Below, piece after piece: positions 1 to 7,577 of a stretch of 64,000 nt of DNA. Below the pieces are notes generated by a model. It was not told where the DNA came from. It did no database searches and saw nothing but the letters and a program-made list of their open reading frames with translations. Made by a program: the position numbers and the translations under genes. Each line of letters opens with the position of its first letter. Positions within the stretch are counted from its first letter, which is position 1. This DNA comes from Chloroflexi bacterium UBA5189 (lineage in GTDB: Bacteria; Chloroflexota; Limnocylindria; Limnocylindrales; CSP1-4), in the NCBI GenBank assembly GCA_002413045.1, contig DHWF01000026.1:62001-126000 (forward strand), in the 5' to 3' direction.

Positions 1-605
1 GGGTTGATCTCAAGCCATCCCTCGGCAGCGGCCCGCAGTGACAGCTCGATGCGGCCCCCACGGATCTGATAGCGGCTGAAGATGCCCGATAGTCGCGCCT
101 CAACAGCCTTCTTAGAAGTCCCGACTCGGTCGCCAATCTCCTTGTTCGTGAGTCCGTCCATCGCGAGAGCCAAGATCTCACGCTCGCGGGCGGTGAGATC
201 CACGAACGTGCTCGCTTGCTGCTCAGAGGTGAAGACGGTTTGGCCGGCAGCGACTGCCCGGATTGATTCCACGAGCTCCGCAAGCGGAATCGTCTTGAGG
301 GCGAACCCGGAGGCTCCGAATCGCCGCGCAGCGGCCACGTACTGTGAGCTCGTAAACGACGACAGGACAAGAACGAACGGCTGTCTCCGCGGCATGCGGT
401 TGGCCAAGACCTGCAAGCCATTGCCGCCTTGAATCCGCACGTCGAGAAGGACGACATCGAGGTCGTCGCGCCGAAGGATCTCCTGGGCCTCTTCCACGCT
501 GGCCGCGCTCTGAACGAGTTCGAGGTCCGGAACTGTCGCCAGCCCTGCGGCTAGCCCGTCAACGACGAGTGGATGGTCATCAACAAGAGCCAGCCGAATA
601 GTCAA
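1..605 (-). CDS. NarL/FixJ-family response regulator (3' end cut by window edge)
   Basis: Transcriptional regulator of a two-component system. The visible 201 codons contain a receiver domain with the acidic pair VDDHP at the N-terminus and the phospho-acceptor Asp at residue 55 in VVLLDVR, a Lys in the ALKT motif, then a LuxR-type helix-turn-helix beginning DLTAREREIL. I start it at a TTG at 605 because an in-frame TGA lies four codons upstream and no ATG is available. It closely resembles the regulator at 1015-1680 (LALVDDHP/VALVDDHP, SSQYVAA/SRQYVAA, EGWL near the C-terminus), so the two are paralogues. The stop codon is outside the window. Its kinase partner may be the one encoded at 1668-3245. 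Confidence 0.88.
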   Translation of the reverse strand, partial: MTIRLALVDDHPLVVDGLAAGLATVPDLELVQSAASVEEAQEILRRDDLDVVLLDVRIQGGNGLQVLANRMPRRQPFVLVLSSFTSSQYVAAARRFGASGFALKTIPLAELVESIRAVAAGQTVFTSEQQASTFVDLTAREREILALAMDGLTNKEIGDRVGTSKKAVEARLSGIFSRYQIRGGRIELSLRAAAEGWLEIN

Positions 606-1014
606 ATTCGTGGCTCAAGTCGAGACTTATCGATCGCCCAATGGGCGGAGGGCGAGCAGCCGCGGGCGATCTCCACCGACGCAATTCTCCTCGTGTGTCC
701 TCCGCCCATTCACTGACCGCGCGTGCCGGTAGCGCTTTGGCAAGCTCTCTCGGAACGCCGAGATCGGAGTCGGATCCCTCTACACATTCGCGGCATCGGG
801 CAGATCGTACGCCGCGGGTGCCCGCGCAGGCTGCAAATTTCCCGAGCTGAAACTCAAGGCGTCTCGTAGCGGACCACCTGGTCGTAGTTGAATCGGCCGC
901 AAGAAGAGCGGGCCCCGATCAATCTCGGTCAGTAGTGGAAATGTCTCCGCGCAGCGGTTGAGCCGCTCAGGCGCCTGCGTGGATTCGCGGACGCGGGATG
1001 CCGCTCATTGGCGC
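606..1014. other. Intergenic region without a recognisable gene
   Basis: Lies between two same-strand response regulators. Short open frames here have no start context or recognisable motif. It holds a long-arm inverted repeat (640-710), annotated separately, and presumably the promoter of the regulator ending the window edge. Confidence 0.6.
640..710. repeat. Inverted repeat, 12-bp perfect arms upstream of the response regulator
   Basis: Arms AATGGGCGGAGG (640-651) and CCTCCGCCCATT (699-710) are perfect reverse complements separated by 47 bp. It sits 35 bp upstream of the TTG start at 605. It could be a two-site operator for a dimeric regulator, or a cruciform/leader structure. There is no T-tract, so a terminator is unlikely. 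Confidence 0.5.
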
Positions 1015-1680
1015 TTACGGATGGCGAGCTGCAGTCCGGCTCGATGGGGTTCCCATCGCCTCGCCACCGATGTCGAGCCAGCCTTCATGATCGGCCCGGA
1101 GGGCCAATTCGACCCGCGTCATGAGACCAAACCGCTCGTAGAGGCGCGAGAGGTGGAACTCCACGGTCTTGCGAGAGGTGCGCATTTCGACCGCGATTTC
1201 GTCATTGGAGCGCCCGCCAAGGACCAGGCGCACGATCTCGCGTTCTCGCTCCGTCAGCTTCACGAACCCTTGCTGGCCGTCGCGAATCTGGTCGGTCGTA
1301 AAGGCCGTTCCACCGTGTGCGATGGCACGAATCGCCGAGATGAGCTCTTCCAACGGAGTTGTTTTGAGAAGGAACCCGTTTGCCCCGAAACGGAGGGCAG
1401 CGGCGACATACTGACGCGAACGGAACGACGAAAGCATCAACACCGCCGGGCGCCCTCGTTTTGAAACCTCGCTCAACAACTCCAGGCCGTTGCCGTCCGG
1501 TAGCCGGACGTCGAGCAGCAGCACGTCGATGTCGTCTCGAAGCGCAATGGCGCGGGCTTCCGCGAGCGTGGCGCCGTGAGCAAGGATCGCGATGTCGTCG
1601 ACAGTTGCGAGGGCCGTATCGAGCCCCCGCAACACCACTGGGTGGTCGTCAACAAGTGCGACGCGGATCACGCTCGCCAT
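1015..1680 (-). CDS. NarL/FixJ-family response regulator
   Basis: Two-component response regulator of 221 residues. The receiver domain (residues 5-120) has DD at 11-12, phospho-acceptor D57 in LLLDVRLPD, a conserved SS after strand 4 and K in the LLKTTP motif. The LuxR-type HTH follows KLTERERE at about residues 150-210. The start overlaps the 3' end of the kinase gene by 13 bp, so the pair is translationally coupled and should form a cognate system. The stimulus is unknown. Confidence 0.93.
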   Translation of the reverse strand: MASVIRVALVDDHPVVLRGLDTALATVDDIAILAHGATLAEARAIALRDDIDVLLLDVRLPDGNGLELLSEVSKRGRPAVLMLSSFRSRQYVAAALRFGANGFLLKTTPLEELISAIRAIAHGGTAFTTDQIRDGQQGFVKLTEREREIVRLVLGGRSNDEIAVEMRTSRKTVEFHLSRLYERFGLMTRVELALRADHEGWLDIGGEAMGTPSSRTAARHP

Positions 1681-3245
1681 GTCACAGCGACATGCGTTCC
1701 GCCACGCGTTCCGTCGATCGAGATCTCGGCGCCGATCGCCTGCGCGCGTCGACGCATCGAAGCGAGGCCGAGGCGTCCGCGACCAGTGGCGCGACGGGAC
1801 GCCCTCTTGTCTAGGCCGATGCCATCGTCCAAGACTTCGAGGTCGATCGATGTCTTCGTGATTTGAGCGGTGATTCGGACGGTATTCGCTTGCGCGTGGC
1901 TCAAGGCGTTGGTGACTGCTTCGCGCGCAATTCGATACATGGCCGTCTCAACCGCGGCCGGCGGCCGGGTACTCGGTTCCAAGCCCGTCGAATCGGCGAG
2001 ATCTGCCAGAACCTGCACGGCGTCCGACGTGGTCTGCTCGGCAAGGAAATCAAGTGCCGCGCCCAGGCCGAGGTCATCCAGCATCGGCGGTCGCAGGTCA
2101 ATGGCGAACGAGCGCAGCGCGTCTGCAACAGCCTGAAGTGAGCTCGTCACAGCTTCGGCTTCGGGCACGAGCTCAAGCCGTCGAATCGCAGCGGACAGTT
2201 CTTGTAGGGGAGCGTCGTGTAGCTCGCGCGCAAGACGCCCCCGCTCCTCTTCCGCGACATCAGCCGCCACATGCTCACGAAGGTCAGCCATCAAGGCCAT
2301 CTCCAGCCGACGCCCGACCATCGCCCGAAGAGGCTGGACCGCAAGAAGAGCAAGGACGATCGCGATCGCGACGATCGGTGCCGGGAAGCCGGCAAACCAG
2401 ACCAAGCCCAAGCCGACGGCGATGACGGACCCGGCGCCAAGCAGCCAGAGCATCCTTATCGGCGCAACGGACCCGGTTCTTAGTGGACGGTTCTGCACGG
2501 CACGATCTGCCATCAAGAGACCCGTCCCGCCGAGCGCAAGGGCTCGACGGGCTTGGTCGATTCCAGCGGCACCGTCTCCGCTGAAGTGAGCCGCCACCCA
2601 GAGCGTGAGCACCGTCGCGCAGCCAACCGCGACTGAGCCAGCGACCAGCGGTCGGCGTCGCAAGCGCCACGTGGCCCACATGGACGGTACGAGAGCAGCC
2701 AGAAAGAGCGTCGGGCCTGACAGGGACTGATTCGCGAGAAAGAGCGGAACGGACGAACCGACCAGCGCAAGACAGCTCGTGGGGAGGGCCCACTCGCGAT
2801 TGCTGCGAAGAAAGACAAGGGCGAGGCAGCCGGCTGCGAGGCCGAGGAGGGCGAACGGAAGCGCGTTGTGGAGGGCAGTGACCAGAGGCGCCTCTCTGGA
2901 AATGACGGCGCCGTCGGGACCAACGGTCTCGATGCTCCAGCCATCAGCCGCGTCTGCCTTGCTCGCAGAAACAACGGATTGGCCCGGGCGGACGCCATCG
3001 CGCCACGCGAAACCCGTCGTCGAGACACTCGCCACTCGACCCGATGAGTCGACGACGACACCCGCATCGGCATGGCCCTCGATGGCTGCGGTGGTGGCAG
3101 CGATCGCCGTCCCGAATGCCACTAGCGCGACGACGGCCAACGCTGTGCGTCGGAGCCTGTACCCAACCCTGGCTCGGCTCAAGGTGGGAAAACCCTTGCC
3201 CATATCAAGGGATTCCCCTAGTTCCTGCGCACGGTTGGCCTCCAT
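1668..3245 (-). CDS. Membrane histidine kinase with PDZ-like sensor region (HisKA_3/HATPase)
   Basis: NarL-partner sensor kinase of 525 residues. An N-terminal membrane segment (about 28-52) is followed by a short PDZ-like stretch (VDSSGRVASVS, WRDGVRPGQSV), then several hydrophobic helices to about residue 300. The dimerisation/phospho-acceptor motif RLARELHDAPLQE puts the His near residue 341. The ATPase domain shows the N-box REAVTNALSHAQ, DDGIGL and a GLASMRRRA lid. The PDZ-like region between helix 1 and the helical bundle suggests sensing of an extracytoplasmic peptide or misfolded protein, which is inference. An alternative start lies 14 codons downstream (MGKGF), closer to the first membrane helix. 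Coupled to the regulator at 1015-1680. Confidence 0.9.
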   Translation of the reverse strand: MEANRAQELGESLDMGKGFPTLSRARVGYRLRRTALAVVALVAFGTAIAATTAAIEGHADAGVVVDSSGRVASVSTTGFAWRDGVRPGQSVVSASKADAADGWSIETVGPDGAVISREAPLVTALHNALPFALLGLAAGCLALVFLRSNREWALPTSCLALVGSSVPLFLANQSLSGPTLFLAALVPSMWATWRLRRRPLVAGSVAVGCATVLTLWVAAHFSGDGAAGIDQARRALALGGTGLLMADRAVQNRPLRTGSVAPIRMLWLLGAGSVIAVGLGLVWFAGFPAPIVAIAIVLALLAVQPLRAMVGRRLEMALMADLREHVAADVAEEERGRLARELHDAPLQELSAAIRRLELVPEAEAVTSSLQAVADALRSFAIDLRPPMLDDLGLGAALDFLAEQTTSDAVQVLADLADSTGLEPSTRPPAAVETAMYRIAREAVTNALSHAQANTVRITAQITKTSIDLEVLDDGIGLDKRASRRATGRGRLGLASMRRRAQAIGAEISIDGTRGGTHVAVTWRA

Positions 3246-3292
3246 AGCCTCAAGAGCCTACTCAGGGGGGCAACCGGAGAGGAGGCCGAGCG

Positions 3293-3817
3293 GTGTGGAG
3301 GTTCGTGCCCAAACACGCAATCAGCGTGGTAGTGGTCGCCCTGACGCTGGTCTCGCTAGGCCTGCCGACGCCGGCTGGCGCGGCGAGCCAAGCCAAGGCG
3401 GGCGGTACTGGAACCACCCTTCGGGCGGATCTGGACGGCGTCCCGATCAAGCTGGTCGACGTCGGTCATTGGTATTGTCACGACTTCGACTACCCGGTGA
3501 TCCATTGCTTCTCGCACCCCGAGGATCTCGAGAAATCATCCAGCCTTGCTTTGGCTGCGACGTCGGTCACCTATGTCACGGTCTACGAGTTCACGTTCTA
3601 CCAAGGCGCATACATGCATATCTCTCAGGACTACTCGATCCTGGCTCTGATTGGGTGGAGTGACCGCATCAGCTCGCTTGTCGTGCATACGAGCGCGGGC
3701 GGCGTCTTTTGGACCGATTGGCTGTACAGCGGGACGCGCTACTCGGTGTGCTGTCTTCAGCAGATCGGCTCCCTCGGAAGCTTCAACGATACCTTCAGCT
3801 CGGTCTTTCAGAGCTAG
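3293..3817 (+). CDS. Secreted betagamma-crystallin-like protein
   Basis: 174-residue exported protein. The signal peptide runs from MWRFV through a hydrophobic core to PAGAAS (about residue 31). Residues 98-132 read as one betagamma-crystallin Greek-key motif: YEFTFYQGAYMHI, then SQDYSIL, then the terminal SDRISSLVV, matching the Y-x-x-x-x-F-x-G ... S-S-(L/I) pattern of crystallin and inhibitor I36 folds. These folds often bind calcium; Cys at 62, 72, 153 and 154 could form disulfides. Start is GTG at 3293 with GGAGAGGAGG 7 nt upstream. It diverges from the kinase gene with only 47 bp between the starts. Base composition is less GC-rich than the rest of the window. Confidence 0.6.
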   Translation: MWRFVPKHAISVVVVALTLVSLGLPTPAGAASQAKAGGTGTTLRADLDGVPIKLVDVGHWYCHDFDYPVIHCFSHPEDLEKSSSLALAATSVTYVTVYEFTFYQGAYMHISQDYSILALIGWSDRISSLVVHTSAGGVFWTDWLYSGTRYSVCCLQQIGSLGSFNDTFSSVFQS

Positions 3818-4260
3818 ATCAAGCATGCGAGACCAGCAGTCAGGCGCTCCACCTTGGCGTGCCGCAAAACCATAGCCACACCGAGTTGCCTCGCAAAGGT
3901 ATCGAGCCTCGATCGACGTCGCCTCGCCTGTCCCCTCCGTGACGATCATTGGATGGGATGAGTCGAGGATCTCTCCGCAGCAACTCTGGTTTTCCGGGTG
4001 GCGTCGGTTCAAGCATCAATTCTTGCGGTGTACCGACGATGCTCGACGCGCCCCATGGGTCCGAGCGATGGGGGATCCAGTAGCTGTGGGCGACTCGTGG
4101 TTCAGGGCCTTCTATCCCGTTAGGCTCATGATGGCCCGTACCACCGTGTCCGGGTGACGACGGTGTTGACAGCGGAGCTGTCCTAGCCAGTCATTAGGGT
4201 GAACTGTCCAGGTGCCGCCCGCGCCCGGCGCCGGAATTGCGTGCTCAGAGGGATCGTCGA
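3818..4260. other. Intergenic stretch, no gene seen
   Basis: Comparatively AT-rich. The short open frames on both strands lack ribosome-binding sites and recognisable motifs. Probably degraded sequence leading into the cysteine desulfurase remnant. Confidence 0.5.
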
Positions 4261-4703
4261 GTGACCGAGCCAATCGCCGAACGAACTCGAGCCGGTCTGG
4301 GCACCGACGGTGTCTACCTCGACTACAACGCGACTACTCCGGTTGCACCGGAGGTCTTGGCCGCGATGCTCCCCTACTTTGCGGACGAGGCGGGCAATCC
4401 GTCGTCGAGCCACGGGCCGGGCCGCCGGGCCGCTTCGGCCGTTGAACAGGCGCGCTCGGACCTCGCTGCGGCCTGCGGCTGTTCCTCGACCGCGATCGTC
4501 TTCACAAGCGGTGCGACCGAAGCCGACAACCTCGCTCTTAGGGGGTGTGGGCGGCGGCCGGGCGATCACGTCGCCGAACCATCACCGTGGCCACCGAGCA
4601 CAAGGCCGTCCTCGAGACAGTTCGTCGGCTCAGAGAAGTTGGGGCCGACGTCGTAGTCCTTGGCGTCGACTCGATGGGCGAGTCGCGGCGGAACTCCCCG
4701 TGA
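4261..4703 (+). pseudogene. Cysteine desulfurase (NifS/IscS-like) remnant, frameshifted and truncated
   Basis: Starting at GTG 4261, the frame encodes the class-V aminotransferase N-terminus: VYLDYNATTPVAPEVL, NPSSSHGPGRRA and FTSGATEADNLAL. The match then jumps by a reading frame near 4540-4580. It resumes in another frame as TVATEHKAVLETVRRL and GADVVVLGVDSMGES before a TGA at 4701-4703. The HK of TEHKAVLE is the conserved segment following the PLP-cofactor region. The PLP lysine domain and the active-site Cys loop are absent, so it cannot be functional. Loss of the C-terminal two thirds right beside the tRNA-half repeat suggests disruption by recombination at that site. Confidence 0.8.
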
Positions 4704-4997
4704 CCTTCGACCTCATGAGCCTTCTTAGCGCTACTCCGTTCGTTGAACAATTCGCGCTCAGGGTTGGTGGCGACGGTGCTTATCAACTCGGCGACACGCC
4801 CCCAGCCCGCCCAGCGATCGAGGCGGCACTGCCTCGGGCGCAAGAACCCCGGGGACGCAAGAGACCCTAGATCGAGCCGTGTCCCGTGAGTTCGGACGGC
4901 CCGCAATCCTATCTTGGTATTGACGCGGGAGACCAAGTACGGCAGCCTATTGACACCATCAGGAATAGCTCGAGAGCAGGGTGTCAGCGCACACTCT

Positions 4998-5044
4998 GCT
5001 TCCCAAGCAGAAGGTCGAGGGTTCGAGACCCTTCTCCCGCTCCA
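4998..5044 (+). repeat. tRNA-Gly(CCC) 3' half, att-like copy 1 (with CCA)
   Basis: From the anticodon loop to the encoded CCA this is a clean tRNA: loop TTCCCAA (5000-5006, anticodon CCC), stem GCAGA, variable AGGTC, T-stem GAGGG/CCCTT around TTCGAGA, acceptor strand CTCCCGC, discriminator T and CCA (5042-5044). A partner TCTGC for the anticodon stem is present at 4995-4999. No D-arm or adjacent GCGGGAG 5' acceptor strand occurs at the required distance; the only GCGGGAG is at 4925-4931, about 40 nt too far. So it is a half-gene. It is identical over 48 bp to 11407-11454. Confidence 0.85.
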
Positions 5045-5104
5045 ATTTCCCGTTCCTGGCACCGTCGACCGCTGCGGGGATGGCTCGTTGATCGGAGGCC
5101 GCTG

Positions 5105-5605
5105 GTGGGTGAACGAGGAGCCGAGGAGAGCCCGGGAACGAGCCTGCGCGCCGGCACGTCGCTCTCAAGCGCCGCAGTGACTGGCGGCGGCCAAGGTGGG
5201 CTGGTCACGGGTGATCTGCAGCTTGACGCGGACGTAGCCGCATTGTCCTTGGTGGCACTCGAGATCCGGGCATCGATGGATCGTCTGGGGAGCCAACTCG
5301 ATGTGACGCGCCAACAGGCCTCGACGGCGGGCAGCGCCGGTGGCGCGCTGCATGTTCCTCCCGACATGGACGTGGTTCTCGCCGTGGTCGTGTCGGCCTA
5401 TCAGACGGTCGGAACGCACGAGATCGAACGCCTTCGGGCCCTGCTCGCCAAGGGCAATGACGGCAACGACGGCCTGAATGAGACCGAAAGCGTCCAGCTG
5501 CAGATGGCGATGGATCGGCAAAGCAAGTTTATGAATGCGCTCTCGAACATTTTGAAGAAGATCGACTCCACGCAAGAAACAATCGTCCAGAACTTGAAAG
5601 GCTGA
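5105..5605 (+). CDS. Hypothetical helical protein beside tRNA half copy 1
   Basis: 166 residues, family not recognised. Start chosen at GTG 5105 because GGAGG lies at 5094-5098, 6 nt upstream; a later GTG at 5177 lacks such a site. The N-terminal ~45 residues are Gly/Ser/Thr-rich. The rest looks all-helical and soluble (VAALSLVALEIRASMDRLG, HEIERLRALLAKG, and a C-terminal amphipathic stretch KFMNALSNILKKI). There is no signal peptide or Cys. It is the first gene inside the segment bounded by the tRNA-Gly halves, 60 bp from copy 1, and is followed 61 bp later by the methyltransferase gene. Confidence 0.6.
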   Translation: MGERGAEESPGTSLRAGTSLSSAAVTGGGQGGLVTGDLQLDADVAALSLVALEIRASMDRLGSQLDVTRQQASTAGSAGGALHVPPDMDVVLAVVVSAYQTVGTHEIERLRALLAKGNDGNDGLNETESVQLQMAMDRQSKFMNALSNILKKIDSTQETIVQNLKG

Positions 5606-5666
5606 ACAGCGCTCAGGGGCGGAGGGCGATTCCCTTTGCACGGGCTCGCCACTAGACTCGCGCTTC

Positions 5667-6575
5667 GTGAATCGCTCTGATCCGGAAACCTTGACGAACA
5701 CCGTCGTCGAGCTCCTCACCGAAGGAGCGCGACGGCTTGCGCTGACGGGCTCCGGGACGCCGGATCTCGACGCCGAGCTCTTGCTCAGCTCCGCAGCCGG
5801 GATGTCCCACGCGGACGTTCGAGCCCAGCCCGGCGCGCCGATCGGCGAGATGATCATCGCCAGCTACCGCGCCGCCGTTGCCCGTCGTGAGACGGGCGAG
5901 CCCGTGGCGTACATCCGGGGCCACAAGCAGTTCTATGGACTGGTCCTCCGGACCGAGCACGGCACGTTCATTCCGCGACCGGAGAGCGAGCGCCTGGTAG
6001 AGCTCGCCTACGCGGAGGTCGCCCGGTTCGCGAGGCTCGTGCAGCATGGTCTGCGTTCGCTGCCAATCTCGGTCGTCGACGTGGGTACCGGATGCGGCGC
6101 CGTGATCCTGGCGCTGTCGACGCTCCTGCGGGGCCGTGACGCGCTCGGCGCGACCCGGCTCCACGCGTCGGACGTCTCGGATGCCGCGATCGCGGTAGCC
6201 CGCCGGAACGCGGTCGAGCTCAGCTTCGCCGACGTGATCACGTTCGAGGTGTATGACCTCGTCCCACCTGCCCCGCAGGGCGGGTGGGACCTGATCCTGG
6301 CGAACCTGCCCTACATCCGCACCGGCGCCGTCGATCGGCTGCCACCCCGAGCTTCATTCGAGCCGCGCCTTGCGCTCGATGGTGGGCCGGACGGGCTCGT
6401 CATCGTGTCCCGGTTGCTCGATCGGCTGCCCGACATCCTGGCTTCGGGCGGAGCCGCGGTCCTGGAGATTGGGCGCGACCAGCGAGCCGCCTTTGCTGCG
6501 CGGATCGGGCAGCGCTTGCCCGGCTGGTCGGTCGAGGTGCCGCCAGACTACGGCTTGATCGTTCGAAGCCCCTGA
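5667..6575 (+). CDS. prmC: PrmC/HemK-family N5-glutamine methyltransferase
   Basis: 302-residue SAM-dependent methyltransferase with both family parts. The N-terminal helical domain carries DLDAELLLS and GEPVAYIRGHKQFYGL. The Rossmann domain has FIPRPESE, the SAM loop VVDVGTGCGAVIL (about 133-145), ASDVSDAA, and the catalytic tetrapeptide as NLPY instead of the usual NPPY, then EPRLALDGGPDGL. Classical PrmC methylates the GGQ glutamine of release factors 1/2; here no prfA is adjacent. Its position at the edge of the putative peptide-modification cassette leaves open an island-specific Gln/Asn target (inference). Start GTG 5667; no clear ribosome-binding site. It converges with the gene ending at 6591. 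Confidence 0.85.
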   Translation: MNRSDPETLTNTVVELLTEGARRLALTGSGTPDLDAELLLSSAAGMSHADVRAQPGAPIGEMIIASYRAAVARRETGEPVAYIRGHKQFYGLVLRTEHGTFIPRPESERLVELAYAEVARFARLVQHGLRSLPISVVDVGTGCGAVILALSTLLRGRDALGATRLHASDVSDAAIAVARRNAVELSFADVITFEVYDLVPPAPQGGWDLILANLPYIRTGAVDRLPPRASFEPRLALDGGPDGLVIVSRLLDRLPDILASGGAAVLEIGRDQRAAFAARIGQRLPGWSVEVPPDYGLIVRSP

Positions 6576-6590
6576 TCGGCGGGCGTCGCC

Positions 6591-7577
6591 TCAGGGCGTC
6601 ACCGTGTACGTCACGGCGGTCGTACCGCCCTTGCCGGCGTTGACGTCGAGCGTGAACGAGGTCTGCGTCTTCAGGCTCGGGCAGAGATTTTGCGGCGTGA
6701 TGGAGACGGTGGTCACGGCGCCCGCGGCAACCTGCCCGCTGGACGGCTTTGCGGTTCCCCAATCGCCCTTCACATCCGGGTTGGCGGCAAACGTCACCGA
6801 CCAATTCAGCGCTACGTTGCTGCCGCTGTTGTTGAGCTTCATGGGGAAGGCGGTGAGGCCCGACTTGCAGTCGCCCGCGACCTTTGTCGGCGAGACGATG
6901 AACGCGATGATCGTCGGTCGAGAGGTTGGCTGGGGCTTGGCCGTCGGCTTCGGCGTCGGCTTTGCGGGGCCCGAGGTCGGCGTGGATTTGGGCAGTGCCG
7001 TTGGGGCGACGGGCGGCTGGGTCGCCACTGCGGTCGTCCCGGGGGAGGCCGGGCCTACCGTCGTCGCGGCCGGCGAGCCGACTCCGACGAGCCCATTGGA
7101 CGGAAGCGCGCCGAACGTGCTCGACGGCTGACCCGACAGCAACACGAAGCCTCCGCCGACGAGCAGGAGGATCACGAGGAGGCCGATGAGCACACCAATC
7201 GTTCGCGGGCCAAACAGGGTGCTCGGCGGCGGGGGCGGCGCTGGCAGCGGACCCGGCAAGGGCAGCGGAACCACGCCCTTCCTCGGGCGGTCAGGCGAAC
7301 CCTTCGTCGCGCGGCCGGATCCGCCGACGCCGGGCACCCCGACAACGAGCCCGCCGGGCCCCGTGCCGGCGCGCGGACCGCTGCCGCCGCCAACGCCCTT
7401 GCCGGTGCGCGGCCCGGCCCCGCTGCCGGGGCCCTTGTCGCCGCGCTGCCCAGCCCTGCTGCCGGGTAGCTTGCCGCCGGGCAGCTTGCCGCCGCGCCCG
7501 GCATTGGCGGCATCCTGGGCGACGAACTCGTCGGCGAGCCGACCGATGTCGCTCGGATCGGCCGGCGGCTGCTTCAC
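6591..7577 (-). CDS. Single-pass membrane protein with low-complexity N-terminus and Ig-like C-terminal domain (paralogue of 9512-10450)
   Basis: 328 residues. Residues 1-120 are Gly/Pro/Lys/Arg low complexity (KLPG repeated near 31-38). One transmembrane helix follows at about 127-147, then a Thr/Pro/Ala linker (about 155-220) and a C-terminal domain from about 222. That domain (FIVSPTKVAGDCKSG, LNWSVTFAA, GDWGTAKPSSGQV, VSITPQNLC, VTYTVTP) is all-beta and shared with the product of 9512-10450, including two Cys that may form a disulfide. No enzymatic motif is seen. The GTG start overlaps the TGA of the ligase-like gene by 4 bp (GTGA), so the two are translationally coupled. The C-terminal domain is predicted outside the membrane. 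Confidence 0.8.
   Translation of the reverse strand: MKQPPADPSDIGRLADEFVAQDAANAGRGGKLPGGKLPGSRAGQRGDKGPGSGAGPRTGKGVGGGSGPRAGTGPGGLVVGVPGVGGSGRATKGSPDRPRKGVVPLPLPGPLPAPPPPPSTLFGPRTIGVLIGLLVILLLVGGGFVLLSGQPSSTFGALPSNGLVGVGSPAATTVGPASPGTTAVATQPPVAPTALPKSTPTSGPAKPTPKPTAKPQPTSRPTIIAFIVSPTKVAGDCKSGLTAFPMKLNNSGSNVALNWSVTFAANPDVKGDWGTAKPSSGQVAAGAVTTVSITPQNLCPSLKTQTSFTLDVNAGKGGTTAVTYTVTP

Noticed and set aside
4925..5044. A complete tRNA-Gly using GCGGGAG at 4925-4931 as the 5' acceptor strand
   Set aside because: The acceptor match is exact, but about 64 nt separate it from the anticodon stem instead of about 19, and no credible D-arm fits. An intron is possible in principle but unsupported.
4914..5180. 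Short proteins ending in GLEPSTFCLGS or SRTLDLLLGK-like text at the three tRNA halves
   Set aside because: These strings are what tRNA 3' halves give when translated; they are familiar false proteins.
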